63,498 nt of DNA. Origin: Candidatus Peribacteraceae bacterium. GTDB lineage: Bacteria; Patescibacteriota; Gracilibacteria; Peribacterales; Peribacteraceae. The translations under genes and the position numbers were made by a program. Where the stretch lies: NCBI GenBank assembly GCA_028703835.1, contig JAQVMB010000006.1:1-63498 (forward strand). Direction: 5' to 3'. Every line of letters begins with the position of its first letter. Position 1 is the first letter of the stretch. The notes under the pieces are model-generated. The model did no database searches, was not told the DNA's origin, and saw nothing but the letters and a program-made list of their open reading frames with translations. Below are positions 7,549-15,597 of this stretch, piece after piece.

Positions 7549-8478
7549 TCAGAAGAACAACACCGTATACGCCGGAATGACAATCAACGCGACGATGGTG
7601 CTCGTCAGGACGATGAGGGACGCCTTCTGCGGCTGCACCCGCGCGATGACGGAGAACGCCACCGTGTTCACGGCGAGGGGCACCATGGAGAGGAGGAGCA
7701 TGACGGGATGGAGCGCGGGATCGTAGAAATGGAAGAAGCGCGCGTCGAGGCGGAGCAAGCCGACGACCAGGAGCGGCCAGAGGATGAACTTCACGGCATG
7801 CGTGAAGCCGACAAGGCGCAGATCGAACGCATCGCGGCGCATGCCGGCCAGCCCCAACCCGATGACCATCATGCCCAGCACTCCGTACGCTCCGCGGACG
7901 CTCGCGATCGTATCGAAGACGGCGGCGGACGGTGCGACGTGCGCGAGCCGCAGGAAGAGACCGAAGAAGAGCGCATACATCGCGGGAAGCCGCACCACTT
8001 TGCGCAGGCTTTCGCGTATCGTGAACGTGCCGCGCGAGAGGACGAAGAACCCGACGGTGTTCTCGTACAGGATGAACCCGAGCGACCCGAGCACGAGCGG
8101 ACCGAGCGCACCGGTGCCGAAGAGCGCGATGGCGACGGGGATGCCGAAGTAGCCGGTGTTCCCGTTGGCGGACGCGAACGCGGCGAGGTTCCGCGTCTCG
8201 TTGATCCAGAAGAATTTCGCACAGATGAACGACGCGATGCAGATGACCGTGCAGAGCGCCCAGAAGAAAAAAGGCAGCGAGAGCGTGGCTGCGGACAACT
8301 GCACGGAAAGCATCCCGTCCAGGATGACGATGGGGGTCAGGATGTAGATGAGGAGGAACGCGATGGAATCGCGGTGCACCTTCAGGACGACACCCGCAAA
8401 CCACCCGAGGGCGATGAGCGCATACAGCGGAATGAGTTTGACGACGAGGACGAGGAAGACATCCATGGCGTCAGGCAT
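7549..8478 (-). CDS. Auxin efflux carrier (AEC) family transporter
   Basis: The protein is 309 residues with about ten hydrophobic spans in two halves, beginning FLVLVVKLIPLYALIALGW as in the membrane-transport (AEC) family. FASANGNTGYFGIPVAIALFG is the conserved asparagine/glycine-rich block of the first half, and the end ITLTSTIVALIVIPAYTV-like region matches the second. Bacterial members export or import small organic acids; the substrate is unknown. The start overlaps the rpiB stop by eight bases, so the two are translated as an operon. An alternative ATG is four codons downstream. Confidence 0.85.
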   Translation of the reverse strand: MPDAMDVFLVLVVKLIPLYALIALGWFAGVVLKVHRDSIAFLLIYILTPIVILDGMLSVQLSAATLSLPFFFWALCTVICIASFICAKFFWINETRNLAAFASANGNTGYFGIPVAIALFGTGALGPLVLGSLGFILYENTVGFFVLSRGTFTIRESLRKVVRLPAMYALFFGLFLRLAHVAPSAAVFDTIASVRGAYGVLGMMVIGLGLAGMRRDAFDLRLVGFTHAVKFILWPLLVVGLLRLDARFFHFYDPALHPVMLLLSMVPLAVNTVAFSVIARVQPQKASLIVLTSTIVALIVIPAYTVLFF

Positions 8479-8908
8479 CCAGATCGTCGATGCGGCGCTG
8501 GTGGCGGCCGCCTTCGAAGTCCGTCGTGAGGAAAATGTCGGCGAAGCGCTTCGCGTCCTCCGGCTTCGTCAGCCGCCCCCCCAGGCTCATGACGTTGGCA
8601 TCATTGTGGGCACGGGCAAGCGTGGCCGTCTCGTCGCTGTAGACGAGCGCGGCGCGGATGCCGCGGACCTTGTTGGCGGCCATGGCCTCCCCGTTGCCGC
8701 TCCCGCCGAAGATGATGCCGGGAATGCCTTGCTCCAGCACCACCGCGCATCCCTTGCGCATGACGGCCGGATAATCCACGGGTTCCTCCGAAAACGCGCC
8801 TTCATCGATGACGTCCGTTCCCTTCGAAAGGAGATGCTTCTTGATCTCTTCTTTCAGCTTGAATCCGGCATGGTCGGATGCGAGGACGACTCGTTTGGGC
8901 GGTTGCAT
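8471..8908 (-). CDS. rpiB: Ribose 5-phosphate isomerase B
   Basis: The 145-residue enzyme interconverts ribose 5-phosphate and ribulose 5-phosphate. It shows VLASDHAGFKLKEEI at the start, the loop IIFGGSGNGEAMAANKVRG, and HNDANVMSLGGR. The loop lacks the catalytic Cys of the E. coli type and instead has NGE, as in actinobacterial RpiB where Glu is the base. The ATG at 8908 is chosen over an upstream in-frame start because the family begins here and TATCCT ends six bases before it. It is the first gene of a pair with the AEC transporter. Confidence 0.93.
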   Translation of the reverse strand: MQPPKRVVLASDHAGFKLKEEIKKHLLSKGTDVIDEGAFSEEPVDYPAVMRKGCAVVLEQGIPGIIFGGSGNGEAMAANKVRGIRAALVYSDETATLARAHNDANVMSLGGRLTKPEDAKRFADIFLTTDFEGGRHQRRIDDLDA

Positions 8909-8914
8909 GGCAAA

Positions 8915-8920
8915 AGGATA
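8915..8920 (-). promoter_or_regulatory. Extended -10 box TATCCT for rpiB
   Basis: TGC-TATCCT on the minus strand ends six bases before the rpiB ATG; leaderless layout. The palindrome at 8941-8968 lies just upstream. Confidence 0.55.
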
Positions 8921-8940
8921 GCAAAATATGAACGGAAAAC

Positions 8941-8968
8941 GTAGAGACGCGGCATGCCGCGTCTCTAC
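8941..8968. repeat. Perfect 28-bp palindrome, copy 1
   Basis: The left arm GTAGAGACGCGGCA is followed directly by its exact reverse complement TGCCGCGTCTCTAC. An identical 28-bp palindrome is at 9809-9836, and short flanks (TGAACGGAAA before) are also shared, so it is a dispersed REP/MITE-like unit. It sits in the divergent gap between rpiB and the slipin gene. Confidence 0.9.
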
Positions 8969-9043
8969 ACCATCCATTCATTCGTCCATACGCTATCCTT
9001 TTGCCGTCATCGGTGTATCGTTTTCATCGATTCCCCCCTTCCC

Positions 9044-9790
9044 ATGCCAGTCTTCGTCCCCGTCGCCATCATCGTCCTCGTCCTGGTCATCGTCTGCATC
9101 CGGCAGATCAACCAGTACGACCGCGGCATCGTGTTCACCATGGGCAAGTTCAGCACCATCTGGCAGCCGGGATGGCACATCCTCATCCCCGTCTTCCAAC
9201 GGCTCATCAAGGTGGACGTGCGCGTGAAGGCGGTGGACGTGCCGGACCAGGAAGCCATCACGAAGGACAACATTCCCATCCGCATCAACGCCGTGATCTA
9301 CTACAAGGTGCAGGACGCGGCGAAGGCCGTGATCGAGGTGGAGGATTTCTTCAACGCCGTGTCGCAGCTGGCGCAGACCACCATGCGCAACGCCGTCGGC
9401 GAGGTGGTGCTCAATGAACTCCTCGCGAACAAGCAGGGCGTGAGCGAAAACATCAAGAAAGTCGTGGACCGCGTGTCCGACGCCTGGGGCATCGACGTGC
9501 AGTCCGTGGAGCTGAAGGACATCATTTTGCCGGAGAGCCTCAAGCGCACCATCGCGAAGGTGGCCGAGGCGGAGCGCGAGAAGCAAGCCGTCATCATCAA
9601 TTCCGAAGGGGAAGTCGGCGCGGCGGCGAACATGGCCAAAGCGGCCGAAATACTGGCGACGACGCCGGGCGCCCTGCACCTGCGCACGCTCCAGAGCATC
9701 AACGACCTCAGCTCGGACCAGTCGAACACGACGGTGTGGATGATTCCGGTCGAGGCCTTGAAGGCGTTGGAGGGGCTGGCGAAGAAGTGA
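9044..9790 (+). CDS. Slipin/stomatin-like SPFH (band 7) membrane protein
   Basis: The protein is 248 residues: a single N-terminal membrane helix (VPVAIIVLVLVIVCI), then a band 7 domain with YDRGIVFTMGKF, PGWHILIP, VDVRVKAVDVPDQEAITKD and the coiled C-terminal stretch EREKQAVIINSEGE. It matches the prokaryotic slipin family that forms oligomers at the inner membrane face, often paired with an NfeD protease; no NfeD partner is next to it here. The ATG at 9044 is used because it begins the membrane helix. No clear -10 is within ten bases of the start. Confidence 0.9.
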   Translation: MPVFVPVAIIVLVLVIVCIRQINQYDRGIVFTMGKFSTIWQPGWHILIPVFQRLIKVDVRVKAVDVPDQEAITKDNIPIRINAVIYYKVQDAAKAVIEVEDFFNAVSQLAQTTMRNAVGEVVLNELLANKQGVSENIKKVVDRVSDAWGIDVQSVELKDIILPESLKRTIAKVAEAEREKQAVIINSEGEVGAAANMAKAAEILATTPGALHLRTLQSINDLSSDQSNTTVWMIPVEALKALEGLAKK

Positions 9791-9808
9791 TGTCATTGAA
9801 CGGAAATT

Positions 9809-9836
9809 GTAGAGACGCGGCATGCCGCGTCTCTAC
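9809..9836. repeat. Perfect 28-bp palindrome, copy 2
   Basis: Identical to 8941-8968, including arms GTAGAGACGCGGCA and TGCCGCGTCTCTAC. It lies between the slipin stop and tpiA; the two copies therefore bracket the slipin gene in direct orientation. Confidence 0.9.
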
Positions 9837-9862
9837 ATCATCCACACCATCGTGTTCTTTGC

Positions 9863-9868
9863 TATGAT
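9863..9868 (+). promoter_or_regulatory. Extended -10 box TATGAT for tpiA
   Basis: TGC-TATGAT ends six bases before the tpiA ATG, the same arrangement as purC. Confidence 0.65.
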
Positions 9869-9874
9869 CGTGCC

Positions 9875-10570
9875 ATGCCGAAACACCTCCTCATCGCCGC
9901 GAATTGGAAAATGAACCCCGCCCCCGCGGGCTTCGACACGCCGGATTCCCCGTACCGCCCGCGGACGGACGTTGACGTCGTCGTCTTCCCGACATTTCTC
10001 GACCTGGAGAAATGCATCGGCGCCGGCCTGGTGACGGGCGGGCAGTGGGGCGATCCCAAGCCTTCGGGCGCCGCCACGGGCGACATCAGCATGGCCATGC
10101 TCAAAGACATGGGATGTTCCTCCGTCCTCTGCGGCCACAGCGAACGTCGCAAATACCACCATGAAGACAACGCGTTCGTCGCCGAGCAAGTGCAGGCGGC
10201 ATTGGATGTCGGATTGATGCCGATCGCCTGCATCGGGGAAACGGAGGAGGAACGAAGCGCGGGGAAGGAGAAAGAAATCGTGCAACGGCAACTGTCCGCC
10301 CTCCCCGACGGCGTCACCGTCATCGCCTATGAACCTGTGTGGGCGATCGGCACGGGGAAAAATGCAACGCCCGAACAGGTGGAGAATATGCACGCTTTCA
10401 TCCGCACGTTGCGTCCGTCCGCCCGCCTCCTCTACGGCGGCTCATTGAACGAGAAGAACGCGCAGGAATTATTGGCGCTGCGGGATGTCGACGGCGCCCT
10501 GGTCGGCGGCGCTTCCCTCAAGGCCGCTTCCTTCCGCGGCATCATCGGGGTCGCGGGCGACCTCTGCTGA
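9875..10570 (+). CDS. tpiA: Triosephosphate isomerase
   Basis: The enzyme interconverts dihydroxyacetone phosphate and glyceraldehyde 3-phosphate. It is 231 residues, about 20 short of the usual length. Catalytic residues are visible: Lys in AANWKMN, His in CGHSERR, Glu in YEPVWAIGTG, and the phosphate loops LYGGSLN and LVGGASL. The ATG is placed by the leaderless -10. The last 102 bases overlap, in antisense, the end of the following minus-strand membrane protein gene. Confidence 0.95.
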   Translation: MPKHLLIAANWKMNPAPAGFDTPDSPYRPRTDVDVVVFPTFLDLEKCIGAGLVTGGQWGDPKPSGAATGDISMAMLKDMGCSSVLCGHSERRKYHHEDNAFVAEQVQAALDVGLMPIACIGETEEERSAGKEKEIVQRQLSALPDGVTVIAYEPVWAIGTGKNATPEQVENMHAFIRTLRPSARLLYGGSLNEKNAQELLALRDVDGALVGGASLKAASFRGIIGVAGDLC

Positions 10571-11485
10571 AACAGACGCCTCCAGCACCGCCTGCCCGAG
10601 CACGCCGTACCATACGATCCACACGCAGAACGCCGCCGCACGCACCGTCGAGGCAAGGAAGGCCGCCGGCAACGGCGCAAGGAAATGGCGCAGCAGCACG
10701 CCGCCGAGGAACGTCAGGACGGCCAGCGCCAGCGCCGCCGATACCAGTTCGACGGTGAAAGACCACCGGAATCCCCGCGTTTTCTCCCTGCTCCCGGAAA
10801 GGCTTTCGCGCACCCCCCGACCGTCGATCAGGAGCAGCGGCGCGACGGCGTAGCGGGGAGCCCGGAACAGGAACAGAAGCACCCCGGCCATGGAGAGCAG
10901 CAGGAGTTCCTCGCCCCAAGCGGCGAAAAACAGCTTTCCCAGAAAGACGAACACGAGCGGCACCCATATCCAGGATGCCGCGACCAACCGGACGCAGAGC
11001 CGGAGCGCAGGTCCGAGCAGGCGGGGAATAGCCGCCACCGCCTGCCGGGACGGATCATCGCGGCGAAGGAGAGACAGGATGAACACGCCGCCGAAGAGAT
11101 ACAGCAGAACCGCTCCCGCCGCATGAAGAAGCACGAACGGCGCCACCACGGCCAGGAACCGGAGCGACTGCGCGCGCGCCAGCAACCGCCCCTCCCCGCC
11201 CACCCACTCCGCCAACCGCAAGAGCACGTCATCCGGCCGGAGAACAGACCAGTCAGACAATCCTTCGTACATCCGAAAATCCATCATCGCCAGGGAATGG
11301 AAGTACCCCACCATGCCGGCCTTCGCGCCATCCAGGAAAAAGAACAACGCTCCCAGGACGAGCACGCCGCAAGCAAACGCCGCCCGTCTCGAACGGAACG
11401 CCGTCCGCGCACCGTCCCAAACGCCTCCGAAAGACCATGGCCGTACTGAATACACAAAGAATATACTATCCAACTTTGAATGCAT
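10469..11485 (-). CDS. Polytopic membrane protein of unknown function
   Basis: The protein is 338 residues with about six to seven hydrophobic spans separated by arginine-rich loops, with both ends likely in the cytoplasm. No family motif is recognised; the layout (long first helix, paired helices, polar tail) recalls small DUF975-like membrane proteins but that is weak. The ATG at 11485 is preferred to one at 11524 because AATAAT ends six bases before it. Its last 34 codons overlap the tpiA 3' end in antisense, and that tail (VARDPDDAAEGSG onward) is polar and possibly non-essential. Confidence 0.65.
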   Translation of the reverse strand: MHSKLDSIFFVYSVRPWSFGGVWDGARTAFRSRRAAFACGVLVLGALFFFLDGAKAGMVGYFHSLAMMDFRMYEGLSDWSVLRPDDVLLRLAEWVGGEGRLLARAQSLRFLAVVAPFVLLHAAGAVLLYLFGGVFILSLLRRDDPSRQAVAAIPRLLGPALRLCVRLVAASWIWVPLVFVFLGKLFFAAWGEELLLLSMAGVLLFLFRAPRYAVAPLLLIDGRGVRESLSGSREKTRGFRWSFTVELVSAALALAVLTFLGGVLLRHFLAPLPAAFLASTVRAAAFCVWIVWYGVLGQAVLEASVSAEVARDPDDAAEGSGLEGSAADQGAVDIPQRQ

Positions 11486-11491
11486 TTGTCC

Positions 11492-11497
11492 ATTATT
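11492..11497 (-). promoter_or_regulatory. -10 box AATAAT for the membrane protein gene
   Basis: AATAAT on the minus strand ends six bases before the ATG at 11485, leaderless spacing. Confidence 0.4.
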
Positions 11498-11511
11498 TCG
11501 ACATGAAAAAC

Positions 11512-11670
11512 TACCGCGCGGCAAGCTGCCGCGGTATCCGGCGAAAGAAGAACATCCAACCCCTCCCCGTCATGGGGAGGGGTGCGACCCCGCCGACGCG
11601 GGGGAGCGGGGTGGGGTAGAAAACAGCGTCATGGTCCCGCGGGAAAACAAGGAACCGAAGCAAGCTTCGG
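11512..11670. repeat. Cluster of four short hairpins
   Basis: Four inverted repeats follow each other in a gap between two minus-strand genes: 11512-11536 (TACCGCGCGGCA with TGCCGCGGTA), 11559-11583 (ACCCCTCCCC, loop GTCAT, GGGGAGGGGT), about 11586-11612 (ACCCCGC with GCGGGGT) and 11655-11670 (CCGAAGC, AA, GCTTCGG). The first and last are both followed by GGTATC, which suggests related repeat units. They may terminate transcription of the surface protein gene, or block read-through. Confidence 0.65.
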
Positions 11671-11701
11671 GGTATCGAACCAAAGGGAATGAGACAATCC
11701 A

Positions 11702-13342
11702 TCACCGTCCGCCGAACACCCACTGGAACGTACGGCCGCTGTCATGGCAGGCAACCAGGCACTGGAGTTTTGTCGGCCCCATCCCCACGCCGTCCTGCAC
11801 GTCCAAACGTTCCAGGGACTGCCTCCCCCGCACGTCCAGCCCCCATGGTATGCCGGGATCGGTGGACCGCAGCGAGAGGATCGCTTTGCCCATGCCGCGG
11901 AGCGTCAACGTCCCCCGCACCGACACGATGGAGCCGCTCCCCACGCGCAGGGTGTCATTTTTGGAGACGATCTTGTTGAGATGGTAAAAATCGATCTTCC
12001 CCACGATGCTCTGCCCCGTGCCGTCCATCGTCACCGTCCCCATGCGGGCGTCAAAGACCGCCTTGGGGTGCTTGCGGATGCTGCCGCCGAGCACCAGGTT
12101 CATGGGTGCGATGAAAGACCCCGTCATGATGTCCAACGTGCCGTTGACGCGCAGGGAATTGCCGTTCCCTTCCGCGCGCACCGTGCCGCCGTCCACCGTC
12201 AGGTTCGTGAATGACTTCGTGCCGCCGGCAGCCAGGAACAACAGGCCTTTCTTCAGCACCGTGTCCCGCAAGACGGTGAGGAAGCCGTTCGCCATGAACG
12301 CCCCGCCCCTGATCTCCACGTTTCCCGCGGTGAGAATGGCGGGATACTGGAGCAGCACCGCACCCGTTTGCACCGTCAACGTGCCGGCCACCGTCGTCCC
12401 TTGGCCGACCACGAACGTATCCCCCCCTTCCTGCGGGCGAAACTGCAGGTCCCCGAACCGGCGGGTACGCAGGACGAACATATCCGCTTTTCCGTTCTTC
12501 TTCCCGGCCAGCACCCAGGTGCCGTAGCTTCCGCCGGCATCGGCTGACAATTCATCCACGTAGACATTCTCCGACCCCTGCATCAGGACGGTCTTTTCAT
12601 TCAGGATGGATCGGGAACGCAGGTCGAATCCCGCGAGGTCCAGCGTGGTGTTCCGCACCGTCACCCGATCCTCCACGGCCAGGTGGGCGGAAAGGGCGTA
12701 CGTGGCGGTAGGATTGTTTTTGGTCCGCGTGAGCAGGAGGCGATGGTACGGTATCCGTTCCGGGACGAGACAGATCGGCAAAAGGGCTCCCGGAACACCC
12801 GAGAACTCCCACGCACCACCCGACTGCCACGACCCTGCGTTCACGGCCTCGCGACATTGCAGGCGCACCGTTCCCTCATTGAAAAAACTTCCCCGCACGG
12901 TCAGGCTCCGTCCGTTCAAATCCAGAACGGCTCCCGTCAGAATGGAAAGATTCGCCACATTGATGTCGGAAGTGAGCACGGGCATTGTCTTTTTCCCGCG
13001 GATGGTCACGATGCTGTCGTAATCCGGCACCTTCTTGGGCTTCCAGTTGTTCTTGTCGAACCAGTTATCGGACTTATCTCCCGTCCATACCGCCCCTTCC
13101 ACCGTGATCACCGCCGCCGGAGAAAAGAACGGCAATCCCCGTCCTGCGAGCAGGAGCACCAGGAGCAACAACCCCCCCAAGGCGGTCAGGAGACGGAACC
13201 GGGACGGCCCTTTCGCTTTCGGCTTCGCGATACCCTTGGTGCGGCGCTTCGCTTGCTTCACGATGATCCATGATACGGGACTGTCCCCGCAAAAACCGCT
13301 TGCGCGGGATCGCCGTTCTCCTTCCTTTCGCTGAAAACGCAT
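11702..13342 (-). CDS. Membrane-anchored beta-solenoid-like surface protein
   Basis: The protein is 546 residues. A Lys/Arg-rich N-terminus (KQAKRRTKGIAKPKAKG) precedes one membrane helix near residue 55-75, so it is a signal anchor with the rest outside. The body repeats short beta-strand turns with TV-x-G-T-L and LxVxGxL patterns (for example GTLTVQTGAVLLQYPAILTAG), as in right-handed beta-helix and autotransporter-like repeats. WTGDKSDNWFDKNNW at the start of the ectodomain resembles the opening of such domains. There is no C-terminal sorting signal. Role unknown; cell-surface adhesion or coat is an inference. Confidence 0.7.
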   Translation of the reverse strand: MRFQRKEGERRSRASGFCGDSPVSWIIVKQAKRRTKGIAKPKAKGPSRFRLLTALGGLLLLVLLLAGRGLPFFSPAAVITVEGAVWTGDKSDNWFDKNNWKPKKVPDYDSIVTIRGKKTMPVLTSDINVANLSILTGAVLDLNGRSLTVRGSFFNEGTVRLQCREAVNAGSWQSGGAWEFSGVPGALLPICLVPERIPYHRLLLTRTKNNPTATYALSAHLAVEDRVTVRNTTLDLAGFDLRSRSILNEKTVLMQGSENVYVDELSADAGGSYGTWVLAGKKNGKADMFVLRTRRFGDLQFRPQEGGDTFVVGQGTTVAGTLTVQTGAVLLQYPAILTAGNVEIRGGAFMANGFLTVLRDTVLKKGLLFLAAGGTKSFTNLTVDGGTVRAEGNGNSLRVNGTLDIMTGSFIAPMNLVLGGSIRKHPKAVFDARMGTVTMDGTGQSIVGKIDFYHLNKIVSKNDTLRVGSGSIVSVRGTLTLRGMGKAILSLRSTDPGIPWGLDVRGRQSLERLDVQDGVGMGPTKLQCLVACHDSGRTFQWVFGGR

Positions 13343-13351
13343 CGCACGGCG

Positions 13352-13492
13352 CAGGAAGAATACAAGGTATCAAGGTTTCAAGAATTCAAGGAAGGATCCA
13401 AGAAACCAAGGTTCCAAGGATCAAGGAATCCTTGAAATCCCGGCATCCTGATGCCTTCCCTGTATTCCTGCAATCCTGAAATCTTGGATTCC
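13352..13492. repeat. Long inverted repeat with CAAGGATCCAAGG-type units, copy 2
   Basis: The left arm (about 13352-13430) repeats words such as TTCAAGAATTCAAGG and the right arm (about 13431-13492) ends CCTGAAATCTTGGATTCC. It belongs to the same family as 7374-7542. It lies directly upstream of the surface protein gene. Confidence 0.7.
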
Positions 13493-13730
13493 TACCCTCC
13501 GCAGCCGCGAAGGGTTGTGGTTCCCTTCATTGCACCAAACTCATCCACCATCCTTCGCCCGCACATGGAACGTTGCGCCGGGGTGGGTGGGTATGACAGG
13601 ACGATCCAATATAATAGGTTCGACACAATTGTCAGCCTTTGGTAGGCTCTTGCCCTGCCGGAGGGAAAAAAGACGTTCTTACCCCTCGCAGAACCCCCTG
13701 TTCTTTCCACCGTCACTTTCCGCCCGAAAT
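13493..13730. other. Non-coding stretch before tRNA-Thr
   Basis: No gene is seen. A TATAAT at 13610-13615 on the plus strand could drive the tRNA with a leader of about 110 bases, but no matching -35 is visible. Together with the repeat at 13352-13492 this makes a gap of almost 390 bases without a protein gene. Confidence 0.4.
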
Positions 13731-13806
13731 GCCGCTGTAGCTCAGCTGGTAGAGCAACGGTATCGTAAACCGTGGGTCACCGGTTCAAATCCGGTCAGCG
13801 GCTCCA
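13731..13806 (+). tRNA. tRNA-Thr (anticodon CGT)
   Basis: The 76-base cloverleaf folds as acceptor GCCGCTG with CAGCGGC, D arm GCTC/GAGC, anticodon stem ACGGT/ACCGT with loop ATCGTAA (anticodon CGT at positions 34-36), and T arm ACCGG/CCGGT around TTCAAAT. The 3' CCA is encoded. It reads the threonine codon ACG. It is the only tRNA found in the window. Confidence 0.95.
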
Positions 13807-13952
13807 TCATTCGCTTCGCTCATGCCGTCGCCGCGCTGCGGCGCGCGGCCTTTTCTTATGGGGGAAAGGGCTCCCCAACCCCCCCCTCCGTGGAAGCAAT
13901 GATCGGTCCCGAATACGCTCCCATGAAGGAGCTCCATTTTTTGCGGGGTTGG

Positions 13953-13958
13953 TACACT
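13953..13958 (+). promoter_or_regulatory. Extended -10 box TACACT for dprA
   Basis: TGG-TACACT ends six bases before the ATG at 13965. Confidence 0.55.
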
Positions 13959-13964
13959 CCCTGC

Positions 13965-15053
13965 ATGCAACACCGGGAAGCAGCCCTCCTCTGGTCCCAC
14001 CTCAACGTCCTCACGAAGGAACGTTATGACGCGCTGATACGGGTGTACGGCTCTTTGGACGATGCCGCGAAGCACTTGGGGGAAGAAATGCTCCGGGGAC
14101 TGGGATGCCGGCAGGACACCGTCATCAATGCCATGCTGCGCCTGGAGGAATTCGACGCCGCATCGTATCAGCGTGAGCTTGAGAAGAGACATCTGCAGTT
14201 CCTGGAATGGACGGACGAACGTTACCCCTCCCGCCTGCGGGAGATCGGGGACCCGCCGCCGTTCCTCTACGCACGGGGCGACCTTTCGATCCTCGGCCAA
14301 CCCTGCCTGGGGCTGGTGGGGACGCGGAACATGAGCGGGTATGGGAAGCGCGTCGCGGAGACCTTCGTCCCGCCCGTCGTGGCGGCCGGCGTCGTGACCG
14401 TCAGCGGCCTGGCCGAAGGCATCGACGCCGCCGTGGCGGAGGAGACGCTCCGGGCGGGCGGCCGCACCGTGGCGGTGCTGGGCCATGGCTTGCACATGAT
14501 CTTCCCGAAGAGCAACGAGCGCCTGGCGGACGAGATCACGAAGGGCGGAGGCTTGCTCCTCACGGAATTCCCGCTGCGGGCGGAGACCGGCAAATACACG
14601 TTCCCCGCGCGCAACCGGATTATCGCCGGGCTCTCCCTCGGCACCGTCGTCCTGGAAGCGCCCGAGGGCAGCGGCGCCATCATCACGGCGGAACTGGCGC
14701 TGGAGTACGGACGCGATGTCTTCGTGGTGCCGGGGCAGATCTTCGATCCCAACTACGCCGGATCCCACGCGCTGCTGGCGAAGGGGACGGCGATGCTCGT
14801 GACGTCCCCGACGGAGGTGCTGCGGGAAATCGGCGTCGTGGCTCCGGCGGAGGGGAAAACCCTTTCTTCCTTCGTCCCGTCGACGCCCGAGGAGAAAACG
14901 GTGTTTGCCGCCCTCACGACCATGCCTCAAGAAATCGATGCACTGGTCGGAAAGACAAAAATGGATGCGGGACGACTCAATGCCGTCCTGACCATGATGG
15001 AATTGTCCGGAGGAGCGAAGAACATCGGAGGGGGGTTGTGGGTCAGAACCTGA
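13965..15053 (+). CDS. dprA: DNA processing protein DprA/Smf
   Basis: DprA loads RecA on incoming single-stranded DNA during natural transformation. The 362-residue protein has an N-terminal helix-hairpin region (to about residue 80), then the Rossmann-like DprA domain: LGLVGTRNMSGYGKRVAE, TVSGLAEGIDAAVAEETL, AVLGHGLHMIFPKSN, and TFPARNRIIAGLS, with LEAPEGSGAIITAELALEYGRDVFVVPGQ near the end of the domain. A C-terminal winged-helix-like stretch (about 295-362) matches the DML1 domain. The ATG at 13965 is chosen over longer in-frame extensions that would run through the tRNA, and has the leaderless -10. Its presence suggests capacity to take up DNA; no com genes are in the window. Confidence 0.95.
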   Translation: MQHREAALLWSHLNVLTKERYDALIRVYGSLDDAAKHLGEEMLRGLGCRQDTVINAMLRLEEFDAASYQRELEKRHLQFLEWTDERYPSRLREIGDPPPFLYARGDLSILGQPCLGLVGTRNMSGYGKRVAETFVPPVVAAGVVTVSGLAEGIDAAVAEETLRAGGRTVAVLGHGLHMIFPKSNERLADEITKGGGLLLTEFPLRAETGKYTFPARNRIIAGLSLGTVVLEAPEGSGAIITAELALEYGRDVFVVPGQIFDPNYAGSHALLAKGTAMLVTSPTEVLREIGVVAPAEGKTLSSFVPSTPEEKTVFAALTTMPQEIDALVGKTKMDAGRLNAVLTMMELSGGAKNIGGGLWVRT

Positions 15054-15063
15054 GAACGGGAAA

Positions 15064-15091
15064 TTGCATTTTTTATGTATTTTATTATAAT
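15064..15091 (+). promoter_or_regulatory. Consensus promoter (TTGCAT-N16-TATAAT)
   Basis: TTGCAT at 15064-15069 and TATAAT at 15086-15091 are 16 bases apart. TATAAT ends six bases before an in-frame GTG at 15098. This is a full sigma70-type promoter in the leaderless position. Confidence 0.75.
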
Positions 15092-15097
15092 AACAAT

Positions 15098-15508
15098 GTG
15101 ACTTGTCTCCTCTCCCCCGGTTCTCGAGCGGTTGTGGAAGGTTCATTCACGCAGGAAACCCCCCCTTCCAACGAGGAAAGAAGGGTCATGCATGCACTGA
15201 GACTGAGCCGTTTGCTTCCCCGGCAACGCCTCCTCATTCACGCTTACGAAGAGATGGGCATTCCCCTGTCGGAACAGTGGACGGCTTGGCAGGAATCGCA
15301 ACAAATCCGAAACAGCGCCGGAAGGCCGACATTTGAAAGGACGTTCTTCGAACATCTGGAAGGCGACCTTGCGATTCAAAGGGAAGCACAAGCGCACATC
15401 ACGGAAGGCAGGGCCGCCACGCGTGCGGACGCGATGCAATTGATCGCACGCGACCATGCGGAAACATATGAGGAGATCAGGCGGCATCTGCGGAAAAAGC
15501 CCCGGTAA
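15098..15508 (+). CDS. Small protein of unknown function
   Basis: The 136-residue soluble protein is rich in Arg, Glu and His and mostly helical by composition (RQRLLIHAYEEMGIPLSEQW and ITEGRAATRADAMQLIARDH). No domain is recognised. The start is set at GTG because TATAAT lies exactly six bases upstream; an ATG at 15188, preceded by GAGGAAAGAAGGG, is a second candidate and would give 106 residues. It stands alone between dprA and the sortase pair. Confidence 0.6.
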   Translation: MTCLLSPGSRAVVEGSFTQETPPSNEERRVMHALRLSRLLPRQRLLIHAYEEMGIPLSEQWTAWQESQQIRNSAGRPTFERTFFEHLEGDLAIQREAQAHITEGRAATRADAMQLIARDHAETYEEIRRHLRKKPR

Positions 15509-15597
15509 GAGGCAGCTATTGAAGGGGCCTGTCCGGAAAGAACCCGGGGGGCTGGACGTCACAGAAGACGCATTGTTATTTCTTCCCCCCCTTTGCC

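Noticed and set aside
8941-9836. Two palindromes as attachment sites of an integrated element
   Set aside because: Only an ordinary slipin gene lies between them and no integrase is present; they are better seen as a dispersed repeat.
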